Assembly (NCBI RefSeq): GCF_009617585.1
Contig: NZ_WIXI01000040.1
Location: forward strand, 153,107-217,106
From: Endobacterium cereale
Lineage (GTDB): Bacteria; Pseudomonadota; Alphaproteobacteria; Rhizobiales; Rhizobiaceae
Reading direction: 5' to 3'
DNA: 64,000 nucleotides
Shown here: in pieces, positions 15,984 to 24,728 of the stretch
How the letters are laid out: every line of letters begins with the position of its first letter
Numbering within the stretch: the first letter of the stretch is position 1
Program-made: the position numbers and the translations under genes
The notes under the pieces: model-generated
Database searches by the model: none
Seen by the model: the letters and a program-made list of their open reading frames with translations, nothing else
What the model was told of the DNA's origin: nothing

Positions 15984-17493
15984 TCCATTGACCGCTGGCG
16001 AATACAAGGCGATCGCCGCTTCTTTGCAGTTTCCCGCCAACGCATTCATCGATGGGGCATTTCGCCCTGCCGGCTCGGGCAAGACGTTTGCATCGACCAA
16101 TCCGGCGACCGGTGATCTTCTTGCCGATATTGCTGCTTGTGATGCCTCGGATGTCGACTATGCCGTGACAAAGGCACGCGCTGCATTCGACGATGGACGG
16201 TGGCGCCTGCGCTCTCCCGGCGAACGCAAGGAAGTGCTGCTGAGGCTCGCCAAGCTGATCGAAGAAAACCGCCATGAATTGGCAGTGATGGAGAGCCTCG
16301 ACAGCGGCAAGCCGGTCCGCGAATGCCAGACCGTCGATATTCCCGACACCATCCATACGATCCGCTGGCATGCGGAACTGATCGACAAACTTTACGATAA
16401 CACCGCACCGGTAGGCGCCAATGCGTTGACGATGATCATCCGTGAGCCGGTCGGTGTCGTCGGCTGCGTGTTGCCATGGAATTTCCCGCTGTTGATGCTG
16501 GCATGGAAGATCGGTCCGGCGCTCGCCGCCGGTTGCTCGGTCATCGTCAAGCCGGCAGAGGAAACCACGCTGACGACATTGCGTGTGGCTGAGCTTGCCC
16601 ATGAAGCGGGCATTCCTGCCGGCGTCTTTAACATCGTCACCGGTGGCGGCAAGGAAGTGGGTGAGCCGCTCGGCATGCACATGGATGTCGATATGGTCGC
16701 ATTCACCGGATCGACACCGACCGGCCGTCGTTTCCTACGGTACGCGGCCGACTCCAATCTCAAGCGGGTGGTGCTCGAATGCGGCGGTAAAAATCCCGCT
16801 GTTGTCTTGCCCGATGCGGAAGACCTCGACCTCGTGGCCGAGCAGGTCGTCAACGGCGCTTTCTGGAATATGGGTGAGAATTGCTCGGCAACGTCGCGCC
16901 TGATCGTTCATTCCGGCATCAAGGACGCGTTGCTGGAGCGGATCGGCGCTTACATGCGCGAGTGGCGCACTGGAGATCCGCTCGATCCGGAAAATCGTGT
17001 GGGCGCGCTGGTCAGCAAGACGCATTTCTCAAAGGTCAATGCCTTCCTCGAAGAAGCCAGGAAGGAACAGTTGACGGTCGCTCATGGGGGCGACACCCGC
17101 GACGGTGTGTTTATCGAGCCGACCGTGGTGGATGGCGTGTCGCCCAACAGCAAGCTGTTCCGTGACGAGATCTTCGGGCCGATCCTGTCTGTCACCACGT
17201 TCGAGACGCTTGCCGAAGCCGTCGCACTGGCCAATGACACCAATTACGGGCTGGCGGCATCGGTATATACCGGAAACCTGCGCAATGCGATCAGGCTGGC
17301 GCGAGAAATCCGTGCCGGCACTGTCACCGTCAACTGCTTCGGTGAGGGTGATGCCACGACACCGTTCGGCGGCTACAAGGAATCCGGTTTCGGCGGTCGC
17401 GACAAATCGATCTTCGCGCACGACAACTATTGTGAGCTCAAGACTGTCTGGATCGATATTTCCGATCGCTCTGTCGACGAGATGATCAGATGA
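15976..17493 (+). CDS. Aldehyde dehydrogenase, possible 2-oxoglutarate semialdehyde dehydrogenase
   Basis: A 505-residue NAD(P)-dependent aldehyde dehydrogenase. Motifs include GCVLPWNFPLLMLAWKIGPALAAG (cofactor binding), FTGSTPTGRRF, the catalytic glutamate in VLECGGKNP (about residue 273), and the nucleophile cysteine in GENCSATSR (about residue 307). The ATG at 15976 has GGGAG seven bases upstream and overlaps the lyase stop by 8 bases. Placed right after a DHDPS-family gene, it would oxidise the semialdehyde that enzyme makes. The closest general look is of gamma-aminobutyraldehyde/betaine-aldehyde-type ALDHs, so amine-derived aldehydes are an alternative. Confidence 0.9.
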   Translation: MHDPLTAGEYKAIAASLQFPANAFIDGAFRPAGSGKTFASTNPATGDLLADIAACDASDVDYAVTKARAAFDDGRWRLRSPGERKEVLLRLAKLIEENRHELAVMESLDSGKPVRECQTVDIPDTIHTIRWHAELIDKLYDNTAPVGANALTMIIREPVGVVGCVLPWNFPLLMLAWKIGPALAAGCSVIVKPAEETTLTTLRVAELAHEAGIPAGVFNIVTGGGKEVGEPLGMHMDVDMVAFTGSTPTGRRFLRYAADSNLKRVVLECGGKNPAVVLPDAEDLDLVAEQVVNGAFWNMGENCSATSRLIVHSGIKDALLERIGAYMREWRTGDPLDPENRVGALVSKTHFSKVNAFLEEARKEQLTVAHGGDTRDGVFIEPTVVDGVSPNSKLFRDEIFGPILSVTTFETLAEAVALANDTNYGLAASVYTGNLRNAIRLAREIRAGTVTVNCFGEGDATTPFGGYKESGFGGRDKSIFAHDNYCELKTVWIDISDRSVDEMIR

Positions 17494-18836
17494 CACGCCA
17501 TGTGGTCAGCCGGCTTCCCTGTGATACCGGGACATCCGGTTGGGAGGCGATTGGCGAACGAAGTTTTACCCTCAAGCCGTTGGAAGGCGATATCACGGCC
17601 GACTGGCTGATCATTGGTGCAGGGTTCGCCGGCCTGTCGGCGGCGCGCCGGCTTTCGAGCCTGAGACCGGCGGACCGGATCGTCATTCTGGAAGCGCGCG
17701 AAGTGGCCAAGGGGCCTGCAGGGCGCAATTCAGGCTTTATGATCGATGTGCCGCACAACCTGTCTGCCGGCGAATACTCGGTCGCGGATGAAACGGTGAC
17801 GGCTGCCGAAATCCGCCAGAACCGGCTGGCGATCAACTTTGCCAGAAACATCGCCGAGGAGTTCGGCATGTCACGCGAGGTTTTCGATCCATCTGGCAAG
17901 GTGAATGCCGCGGCGTCCGCGCGCGGCATGGAGTTGAACGACAAATACGCCCGATCGCTGGGACGCATCGGTGAGGCGCACACGCTGCTGGACGCCGAGC
18001 AGATGCGCGAGATGACCGGCTCACACTATTATCGTGGAGGGTTGCATACACCCGGGGCGGTGATGATCCAGCCGGCGCGCTACATCCGTACTTTGGCGGC
18101 GGGCCTCCAGCCAAAAGTCTGCGTCCATGAACATTCGCCGGTGCTGGAACTGTCTAAGGCGGGGCGCGACTGGATCGCGAAATCCAGTCGAGGTTCGGTT
18201 ACCGCCCCGAAGGTCATTCTCGGCGTGAATGGCCATATCGAAAGCTTTGGTCATTTTGCCGGACGGTTGCTGCACATCTTCACTTATGCGTCGATGACCA
18301 AAGCCTTTTCAAAGGATGAGTTCGGCCCCGGTGTGAGCGGTAACGATCGCTGGGCCTTGCTGCCCGCTGATCCGATGGGGGCGACGGTCCGAAAAGTCAC
18401 GTCCGAAGGCCGTTCGCGGATCGTGATCCGCACCCGGTTCACATACGATCCTGCATTGAAGGTTTCGGAGCAACGCGTCGCGCACATCGCTGCCGAACAG
18501 CGAAAATCCTTTGATGGGCGGTTCCCGGAAATGGCCGGCCTGCCGATGGATTACAGCTGGGCGGGGGCGCTCTGCCTCAGCAAGAACCACGTGCCTGCCT
18601 TCGGCGAGATCGAGGACGGGCTCTATTCGGCCTGCTGCGAGAATGGTCTTGGCACAGTCAAGAGCACACTCGCCGGCATGATGGCCGCGGATCTGGCGAC
18701 AGGGTCCGGCTGTGCGGAGCTGGAACAATACAGAAATCAGCCGGAGCCGAGCAGGCTGCCGCCACAGCCGTTTGCCTGGCTGGGCGTCAACTCGGTCATC
18801 CGCTTTCAGGAATTGCGTGCCGGCCGCGAGGGTTGA
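17490..18836 (+). CDS. FAD-dependent amine/D-amino-acid oxidoreductase (DadA/PuuB-like)
   Basis: A 448-residue DAO-fold flavoprotein. The N-terminal extension of about 32 residues precedes the dinucleotide motif DWLIIGAGFAGLSAARRL. The second conserved stretch, GPAGRNSGFMIDVP, is typical of PuuB/OrdL-type oxidoreductases, and the C-terminal ENGLGTVKSTLAGMMAADL closes the FAD site. It starts at an ATGA overlap with the aldehyde dehydrogenase, so the two are translationally coupled. In this neighbourhood it could oxidise cis-4-hydroxy-D-proline or an N-methylated imino acid to the pyrroline that the DHDPS-family enzyme then deaminates. A gamma-glutamylputrescine-type oxidase is the main alternative. 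Confidence 0.87.
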   Translation: MTRHVVSRLPCDTGTSGWEAIGERSFTLKPLEGDITADWLIIGAGFAGLSAARRLSSLRPADRIVILEAREVAKGPAGRNSGFMIDVPHNLSAGEYSVADETVTAAEIRQNRLAINFARNIAEEFGMSREVFDPSGKVNAAASARGMELNDKYARSLGRIGEAHTLLDAEQMREMTGSHYYRGGLHTPGAVMIQPARYIRTLAAGLQPKVCVHEHSPVLELSKAGRDWIAKSSRGSVTAPKVILGVNGHIESFGHFAGRLLHIFTYASMTKAFSKDEFGPGVSGNDRWALLPADPMGATVRKVTSEGRSRIVIRTRFTYDPALKVSEQRVAHIAAEQRKSFDGRFPEMAGLPMDYSWAGALCLSKNHVPAFGEIEDGLYSACCENGLGTVKSTLAGMMAADLATGSGCAELEQYRNQPEPSRLPPQPFAWLGVNSVIRFQELRAGREG

Positions 18837-18910
18837 TCTGGCCGCGCCACGCGATGTGAAGTGCATGCAACGAAAAATGAAAATGGGAACCGAAACTAGG
18901 AGTGATGGAA

Positions 18911-19762
18911 ATGAAAAGTATGTGGAAGGCGCTTTGCGCCGCTGCCATGATCGGCATGAGCATGCTTCCTGCTCGCGCGGAAGAGAAGACCATCAGCATG
19001 GGCACCCTGTCCTGGGAGGACCTGACGCCGATCACCGGCATCACCAAGAAGGTGCTTGAGGACGCCGGTTATACCGTCAAGGTTACGGAGTTCTCCGAAT
19101 GGGGCATCGCCTATGCCGCGCTTGCCAAGGGCGATATCCAGGTTCTGGCCTCGCAAACCGATTACGTCGCTCACGATTACTGGAACAAGAACAAGAACCG
19201 GCTGGAAAAGATTTCGCCTGTCTCGCACGGTCTCTATCAGGGCATCGCCGTCCCAAAATACGTCCCGATCGACTCCCTCGAACAGCTTAACGAAAACAGT
19301 GACAAGTTTTCCGGCAAGATCATCGGCATCGAGCCGGGGTCCGGCCTGATGCGTGATGCGTCGAATGCGGTCAAGGATTACGGCATCAAGCTGCAACTCG
19401 TCGAAGGCAGCACCGCGGCGATGACCGCCGCACTGAAATCCGCTTATGATCGCCAGGAATGGATTGCTGTCACGATATGGGAACCGTCGTGGATGGTTCA
19501 GAAATACGAAGTAAAATATCTCAAGGATCCAAAGAACGTCTTCCCCCCGCCACAGGGGTATTACTGGATCGGCCAGAAAGGCTTTTCCGAAAAGAACCCG
19601 CATGCCCGTGAAGTCATGGCGAGCGTCTACGTGCCGATTGCTGAAATCACTGGCATCAACGGGGCGGTGAAGGACGGCAAGACCATGGACCAGGCGGTTC
19701 AGGATTGGGTCGGTGCCCACGCGGATCTGATCAAGCGCTGGGAAAACATCAAGAAGGATTGA
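18911..19762 (+). CDS. Betaine-type ABC transporter solute-binding protein (ProX/OpuAC-like)
   Basis: A 283-residue periplasmic binding protein of the glycine-betaine/proline-betaine class. The signal peptide is MKSMWKALCAAAMIGMSMLPARA. The mature part is rich in tryptophan and tyrosine at positions that could form an aromatic cage: LSWED, EWGIAYAAL, VAHDYWNKNKN, VTIWEPSWMVQKY. The ATG at 18911 is chosen because AGGAG lies 8 bases upstream; GTG 18902 and ATG 18905 are in frame but badly spaced. It heads the importer genes and is followed by a 10-bp hairpin. Confidence 0.9.
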   Translation: MKSMWKALCAAAMIGMSMLPARAEEKTISMGTLSWEDLTPITGITKKVLEDAGYTVKVTEFSEWGIAYAALAKGDIQVLASQTDYVAHDYWNKNKNRLEKISPVSHGLYQGIAVPKYVPIDSLEQLNENSDKFSGKIIGIEPGSGLMRDASNAVKDYGIKLQLVEGSTAAMTAALKSAYDRQEWIAVTIWEPSWMVQKYEVKYLKDPKNVFPPPQGYYWIGQKGFSEKNPHAREVMASVYVPIAEITGINGAVKDGKTMDQAVQDWVGAHADLIKRWENIKKD

Positions 19763-19772
19763 TGGCATTCGA

Positions 19773-19796
19773 CGGTCGCCCGGCGACGGGCGACCG
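19773..19796 (+). promoter_or_regulatory. GCGA-tetraloop hairpin after betaine SBP
   Basis: CGGTCGCCCG (19773-19782) and CGGGCGACCG (19787-19796) form a perfect 10-bp stem closed by GCGA, a GNRA tetraloop. There is no U-tract. Lying between the binding-protein and ATPase genes, it probably stabilises the upstream mRNA segment. Confidence 0.65.
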
Positions 19797-19844
19797 CTCC
19801 CGACACAAGAAAGAAGCCAACCCGATTGGCTCAAGGGGTCCGCT

Positions 19845-20936
19845 ATGAGTGTTGCAAATGCCGGTACCGATGAAGTCCTGATCGACTGCCAGTCGCTCTT
19901 CAAGGTTTTTGGAGACAAGTCCGAAGCCGCGATGAAGGCCATAACCGAACGCGGTCTGGGCAAAAAGGACGTGCTTCGCGATTTCAGCTGCGTTCTGGGT
20001 GTAAGCAACGCCAGCCTCAAGGTCCGACGTGGCGAAATCTTCTGTATCATGGGGCTGTCGGGCAGCGGAAAATCGACGCTTATCCGGCTGCTCAACAAGC
20101 TGATAACGCCCAGTTCTGGAAAGGTGATCGTTAAGGGGCGGGATCTTTCGGCCCTGTCTGCAGTCGAGTTACGGCAGATGCGCGCCAAAAACATCGGCAT
20201 GGTGTTTCAGAACGTCGCGCTCCTGCCGCATCGAACCGTTCTCGAAAACGCAGCCTTCGGGCTGGAAGTTCAGGGCGTGGCAAAAACCGAACGAAATCGC
20301 ACGGCCACTGAGGCGCTCGAAAAGGTCGGACTGGGAGACTGGTTGACCCGTTATCCGCGCGAACTGTCGGGAGGCATGCAGCAACGCGTCGGTCTGGCGC
20401 GCGCACTTGCCTCAGATCCCGAAATCATTCTCATGGACGAACCTTTCAGCGCGTTGGATCCCTTGATCCGCAGACAGTTGCAGGACGAGTTCCGTGAGCT
20501 GACCAAATCACTTGGAAAGTCCGCGGTTTTCATCACGCACGATCTCGACGAGGCAATCCGTATTGGCGATCGGATCGCCATCATGAAGGATGGAGCGATC
20601 ATCCAAACGGGAACGGCCGAGCATATCATCCTCAATCCTGCCGACGATTATGTCGCCGAATTCGTCGCCGGCATCTCGCGGCTGCACCTCATCAAGGCAC
20701 ATTCGGTGATGGTGAGCCTGGCCGACTATGAAAAAATCAGGCCGGGAGCAGATCTCGGCACGCTGATACACACCTCACCCAGTGCGGATATCGATGAACT
20801 GATCACCTTGATGATCCGCTCCGATCAGGACGCGCTGGCTGTCCGGGAAAACGATCGTCTTCTCGGAGTGGTGACGCCACGCAGCCTGCTGCTGGGGGTT
20901 AAGGGTGAAAGCCCGAACCACCCTGCGCATGCGTAA
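19845..20936 (+). CDS. Betaine ABC transporter ATPase (ProV-like)
   Basis: A 363-residue ATPase with the ProV/OpuAA-type N-terminal extension (LFKVFGDKSEAAMKAITERG). It has Walker [17 protein letters not shown]-loop MVFQNVALLPHRTV, signature LSGGMQQRVGLARAL, Walker B IILMDEPFSALDP, H-loop ITHDLDEAIRIGDRI, and a C-terminal region ending in a single CBS-like segment (ALAVRENDRLLGVVTPRSLL). CBS domains in this class sense ionic strength. Here the region is short, which suits a catabolic importer better than an osmotic one. Confidence 0.92.
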   Translation: MSVANAGTDEVLIDCQSLFKVFGDKSEAAMKAITERGLGKKDVLRDFSCVLGVSNASLKVRRGEIFCIMGLSGSGKSTLIRLLNKLITPSSGKVIVKGRDLSALSAVELRQMRAKNIGMVFQNVALLPHRTVLENAAFGLEVQGVAKTERNRTATEALEKVGLGDWLTRYPRELSGGMQQRVGLARALASDPEIILMDEPFSALDPLIRRQLQDEFRELTKSLGKSAVFITHDLDEAIRIGDRIAIMKDGAIIQTGTAEHIILNPADDYVAEFVAGISRLHLIKAHSVMVSLADYEKIRPGADLGTLIHTSPSADIDELITLMIRSDQDALAVRENDRLLGVVTPRSLLLGVKGESPNHPAHA

Positions 20937-20950
20937 GGAGGGCTCGTGTC

Positions 20951-21799
20951 ATGGACATGTCCGCCTTTACCGATGCCTTCGATGCATGGACGGATTCAGC
21001 GCTTGAATGGTTGAGCGAGAATGGGGAATTCCTGTTCGAATATATCCGCTGGCTGCTCGAGGGGCTTTATGACGCCATCCTTTGGCTGCTCGAGATGCCG
21101 CCGTTCTACGTGGTGGTTTTGATAACGATGCTGATCGGCTGGCGTCTGGTCGGTCTCTGGTTTGCGCTCATCGGCGGGGTCGCTCTGTCGCTCTGCTTCT
21201 CCATGGGGTTGTGGAGCGAGACGATGAGTACCCTTGCTCTGGTGCTGACAGCCACGAGCTTTGCACTCGTAATCGGAATTCCGGTGGGTGTCGCGGCAGG
21301 CTTTTTCACGCGCCTCGATCGGTTCATGGAGCCGGCGCTCGACCTCATCCAGACCTTGCCGCCCTACATCTATCTTCTGCCCGCCATTGCATTGCTTGGC
21401 TACGGTCCCGCAACGGCGCTTGTTGCCACGGTCATTGTCGCAATGCCACCCGTGATCAGGCTGACATCCCTCGGCATTCGCATGACGCCCAACGAGTTTC
21501 TGGAATTGGGGCAGGCCAGCGGCATGACGCCGATCCAGATGTTCTTCAAGATCCGTCTTCCATTTGCCTTGCCCAGCATCATGGCCGGCATCAATCAGAG
21601 CCTGATGATGGCATTCGGCATGGTGGTCATTGCCGGTATCGTTGGCTCCGGCGGGCTTGGTGAGACCATTTACGGATCAATCCGAACGCTCGATATCGCC
21701 ACCTCGATCAACGCCGCCATCGCAATTGTCGTGCTGACGATGATACTTGACCGGATTACCCAGAGCGCCGGCCGCATGCGTAACGGGAGGAAAGCATGA
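20951..21799 (+). CDS. Betaine ABC transporter permease 1 (ProW-like)
   Basis: A 282-residue inner-membrane permease. An N-terminal amphipathic region precedes about six transmembrane helices, with LALVLTATSFALVIGIPVGV and the family signature LDLIQTLPPYIYLLPAIALLG. The EAA-like loop is ELGQASGMTPIQMFFKIRLPFALPS. AAGGAGG precedes the ATG. It overlaps the second permease gene by 4 bases. Confidence 0.92.
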   Translation: MDMSAFTDAFDAWTDSALEWLSENGEFLFEYIRWLLEGLYDAILWLLEMPPFYVVVLITMLIGWRLVGLWFALIGGVALSLCFSMGLWSETMSTLALVLTATSFALVIGIPVGVAAGFFTRLDRFMEPALDLIQTLPPYIYLLPAIALLGYGPATALVATVIVAMPPVIRLTSLGIRMTPNEFLELGQASGMTPIQMFFKIRLPFALPSIMAGINQSLMMAFGMVVIAGIVGSGGLGETIYGSIRTLDIATSINAAIAIVVLTMILDRITQSAGRMRNGRKA

Positions 21800-22647
21800 A
21801 CCCTTCGGAGCTGCAGTTTTCTCCGGGCGCATTTCTGGCCCCGGTCGTGGATTGGCTCAATGCCAACCTTCATCCTGTGTTTGCCGCGATCACCGTGGTG
21901 ATCGAAGCTGTTCTGGGTGCGATAGAGGCGGGGCTTCTGTTCCTGCCGCCTTTCGCGGTGATAGTCATCGTCGCGGCGCTTGCATTTTTCTGCGTCAACT
22001 GGCGTGTGGCGCTGCTCTCTGCTTTTTGCCTGGGCTTCTGCCTTGTCGTCGGCTTCTGGACGGCGTCCATGCAGACAATCGCTCTGGTCGCCGTCGCGGT
22101 CCTCATCTCCGTGGCGGTGGCGTTTCCTCTCGGCGTCCTTTGCTCACGTCACAAGATGCTTGAGATGTTCGTGCGTCCTGTTCTCGACGTCATGCAGACC
22201 GTTCCGCCATGGGTCTATCTCATTCCCGCGGTGATGATCTTCAGCCTTGGTCGCGTGCCGGCTATCATCGCCACGATCGTTTACGGCATTCCGCCGATGC
22301 TGCGCCTGACCACGCTTGCGTTCAACCAGATACGGCATGAATTCCGGGAACTCGGCAGCGCCATCGGAGCGCCTCCGCGTGCCATCTTGTTCAAGATCGA
22401 ACTGCCGCTTGCCACGCGTACGCTTCTTGTCGGCCTCAACCAATGCATTCTTCTGTCGCTGGCCATGGTCGTTCTCGCCGGCCTTGTTGGTGCCGGCGGG
22501 CTTGGTGCCGAGGTGACCCGCGGACTGACGCGTATGGAGATGGGCCTCGGGCTGAGGGCCGGCCTTGCAATCGTTGCCGTCGCCATCTTGCTCGACCGTC
22601 TGTCACGCGGTCTGCTCGATCGCGGCCCTATGCCTTCGGCCCCCTAG
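21796..22647 (+). CDS. Betaine ABC transporter permease 2 (ProW-like)
   Basis: A 283-residue paralogue of the preceding permease, with LDVMQTVPPWVYLIPAVMIFSLG and the EAA-like loop ELGSAIGAPPRAILFKIELPLATRT. ProVWX-type importers usually have one permease gene that homodimerises, so two tandem non-identical ProW-like genes suggest a heterodimeric pore. The ATG overlaps the previous stop (ATGA), and 14 bases separate it from the proline-racemase-family gene. Confidence 0.92.
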   Translation: MNPSELQFSPGAFLAPVVDWLNANLHPVFAAITVVIEAVLGAIEAGLLFLPPFAVIVIVAALAFFCVNWRVALLSAFCLGFCLVVGFWTASMQTIALVAVAVLISVAVAFPLGVLCSRHKMLEMFVRPVLDVMQTVPPWVYLIPAVMIFSLGRVPAIIATIVYGIPPMLRLTTLAFNQIRHEFRELGSAIGAPPRAILFKIELPLATRTLLVGLNQCILLSLAMVVLAGLVGAGGLGAEVTRGLTRMEMGLGLRAGLAIVAVAILLDRLSRGLLDRGPMPSAP

Positions 22648-22661
22648 AACGGAGAATGACG

Positions 22662-23660
22662 ATGAGGCGGAGCTTCTTCTGTATCGACAGTCACGCCTGC
22701 GGCAACCCGGTTCGGCTGGTCGCCGGTGGTGGTCCCTTGCTCCCCCATTTGCCGATGGCGGAACGCCGAGAAATTTTTGTTCGCGATCACGACTGGATTC
22801 GCAAGGCATTGATGTTTGAACCGCGCGGTCACGACGTCATGTCGGGCTCAATCATCTATCCGGCTTATCGTGAGGATTGCGATTTTGCGGTGTTGTTCAT
22901 CGAAGTGAGCGGTTGCCTGCCGATGTGCGGGGCCGGGACGATCGGCACCGTGACTGCCGCCATAGAGGAGGGACTTGTCACGCCGCGTCAGCCGGGAAGA
23001 GTGGCGGTAGAGACGCCGGCCGGCCGCGTTGATGTCGCTTACGAGATTGCGGATGGCCGCGTGGCGTCGGTTCGTCTTCATAATGTCCCGAGTTATCTAC
23101 ATAAAGCGGATGTCGAAGTCGAAGTTGCCGGCATGGGGCTGCTGCAAGTCGATATTGCCTATGGCGGCAATTTTTATGCGGTCATAGAGCCCCAGAAAAA
23201 CTGGCCCGGACTTGCCGGAATGACAGCGGCGCAGATCATTGCCGCCAGCAAACATCTGCGGAATGCTCTGGCTGAGATCTGTCATCCGGTTCATCCAGAG
23301 GATTCTCGTATCAGCGGTGTTCATCATGCCATCTGGTGCGATAGGCCCACCGACCAGGAAAGCGACGGCCGCGGTGCCGTGTTTTATGGAGAACAGGCGA
23401 TAGACCGGTCGCCCGGCGGTACGGGGACGTCCGCACGAATGGCGCAGCTTCACGGAAAGAACCGTCTCAAGACCGGCCAGTCATTCCGCAACAAGAGCCT
23501 TATCGGCACCGTTTTCGAAGGGCGGGTCGAGGCCGAAACTCAGGTCGGTCCCTTCCGCGGCATCTTGCCGAGCATAGGTGGCTGGGCCCGGGTTATCGGG
23601 CACAATACAATTTTCGTGGACGATCGCGACCCTCTCGCCCATGGCTTTCAGATCAAGTAG
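22662..23660 (+). CDS. Proline racemase / hydroxyproline epimerase family protein
   Basis: A 332-residue protein of the proline-racemase superfamily, with the diagnostic N-terminal FFCIDSHACGNPVRLVAGG. The first catalytic block reads SGCLPMCGAGTIG, keeping the cysteine but with Ala where His is usual (MCGHGT). The second block reads DRSPGGTGTSARMA, with Gly where 4-hydroxyproline epimerases have Cys and 3-hydroxyproline dehydratases have Thr. The ATG at 22662 is favoured over 22656 by its 7-base spacing to GGAG. Context suggests epimerisation or dehydration of a hydroxyproline-type acid, but the altered second catalytic position makes racemase activity doubtful. Confidence 0.88.
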   Translation: MRRSFFCIDSHACGNPVRLVAGGGPLLPHLPMAERREIFVRDHDWIRKALMFEPRGHDVMSGSIIYPAYREDCDFAVLFIEVSGCLPMCGAGTIGTVTAAIEEGLVTPRQPGRVAVETPAGRVDVAYEIADGRVASVRLHNVPSYLHKADVEVEVAGMGLLQVDIAYGGNFYAVIEPQKNWPGLAGMTAAQIIAASKHLRNALAEICHPVHPEDSRISGVHHAIWCDRPTDQESDGRGAVFYGEQAIDRSPGGTGTSARMAQLHGKNRLKTGQSFRNKSLIGTVFEGRVEAETQVGPFRGILPSIGGWARVIGHNTIFVDDRDPLAHGFQIK

Positions 23661-23700
23661 AATTCCCTATGCCGAAGGCAGTCGGGCGGAGGAAAAGACA

Positions 23701-24711
23701 ATGCGATCTGACGAGAGCAAGCCGGGGAATGTGACAAAAGCCGCCGAGCGCTTGAAGGTCGGTTTTGTTCTGGCGCGCTCCTTTACCCTGTCTGCCTTTG
23801 CGATGTTCGTCGATACATTGCGTCTTGCCAGCGACGAGGACGATCGCTCCGGCAGGATACATGCCGACTGGCAGGTTTTGGGAAGCACACGCCATCTGAT
23901 CACGTCGAGCTGTGGTATCCAGGTGGCACCGACTTCCGATTTCGTTGATCCGAGCCGATACGACTACATCGTCGTGGTCGGAGGCCTTCTTTCGGTTAAG
24001 GAACCCGTCGACCGGGAAACAGTGAATTTTCTCAAAAAGGCAGCCTTACAGAAGGTTCCGCTTATTGGCCTGTGCACGGGTACATTCATCCTTGCGGAAG
24101 CCGGCTTGATGAAGGGGCACGTTACCTGTGTCAGCTGGCTGCATGCGCGTGCGTTTCAGGAAAGGTTTCCCGATTTGCCCGTTCGTTCCGATCGCATCTT
24201 CAATCTGGACCGGCGGCGCGGGTCTTGCGCCGGCGGTAGCAGTGCGGCGGACATTGCGGCGGCACTCGTGCGCCGACATATCAGCCCGCATGCGGAGAAA
24301 AAGGCATTGGAAGTCCTGCAGATCGTCAAGGCGCGATCGTCCGCGGATGTCCAGCCTCGCCGCGCCCTTGAGGAAAAATACGAGGATCCGCGCATCCGTG
24401 CGGTGATGATCAGGATGGAGCAGCATCTCGACGAAGAACTCGATATGGGAGACCTCGGCAGTGCTGTCGGTCTTTCTCAACGTCAGTTGGAAAGGCTGTT
24501 CCAGAAGTCGATAGGCACGTCTCCCGCCAGGGCTTTTGGCAAGATCCGCATGGAGCGCGCAAGGCTCCTTCTGGCGCAATCCAGTGCCTCGCTCATCGAA
24601 ATTGCACTTGATGTCGGATATCGCAACTCCGCGCATTTCTCACGTGCCTTCAAGCGCGAATTCGGGCACACGCCTTCAAGTTTGCGCTCACGCAAGGCGG
24701 TCGTGAACTGA
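23701..24711 (+). CDS. GlxA-family AraC-type regulator with DJ-1/PfpI domain
   Basis: A 336-residue regulator. The N-terminal class I amidotransferase-like domain includes VGFVLARSFTLSAFAMFVDTLRLA, the nucleophile-elbow-like LIGLCTGTFILAEAGLM and VTCVSWLHARAF. A C-terminal AraC double helix-turn-helix spans about residues 230-330, with LSQRQLERLFQKSIGTSP and SLIEIALDVGYRNSAHFSRAFKREFG. GGAGG precedes the ATG at 23701. GbdR, CdhR and related regulators of glycine-betaine and carnitine catabolism have this architecture, which supports the betaine reading of the locus. It converges on the Rieske reductase gene with 17 bases between stops and no visible terminator. Confidence 0.92.
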   Translation: MRSDESKPGNVTKAAERLKVGFVLARSFTLSAFAMFVDTLRLASDEDDRSGRIHADWQVLGSTRHLITSSCGIQVAPTSDFVDPSRYDYIVVVGGLLSVKEPVDRETVNFLKKAALQKVPLIGLCTGTFILAEAGLMKGHVTCVSWLHARAFQERFPDLPVRSDRIFNLDRRRGSCAGGSSAADIAAALVRRHISPHAEKKALEVLQIVKARSSADVQPRRALEEKYEDPRIRAVMIRMEQHLDEELDMGDLGSAVGLSQRQLERLFQKSIGTSPARAFGKIRMERARLLLAQSSASLIEIALDVGYRNSAHFSRAFKREFGHTPSSLRSRKAVVN

Positions 24712-24728
24712 TCCGTTTCGGGCAGTCC

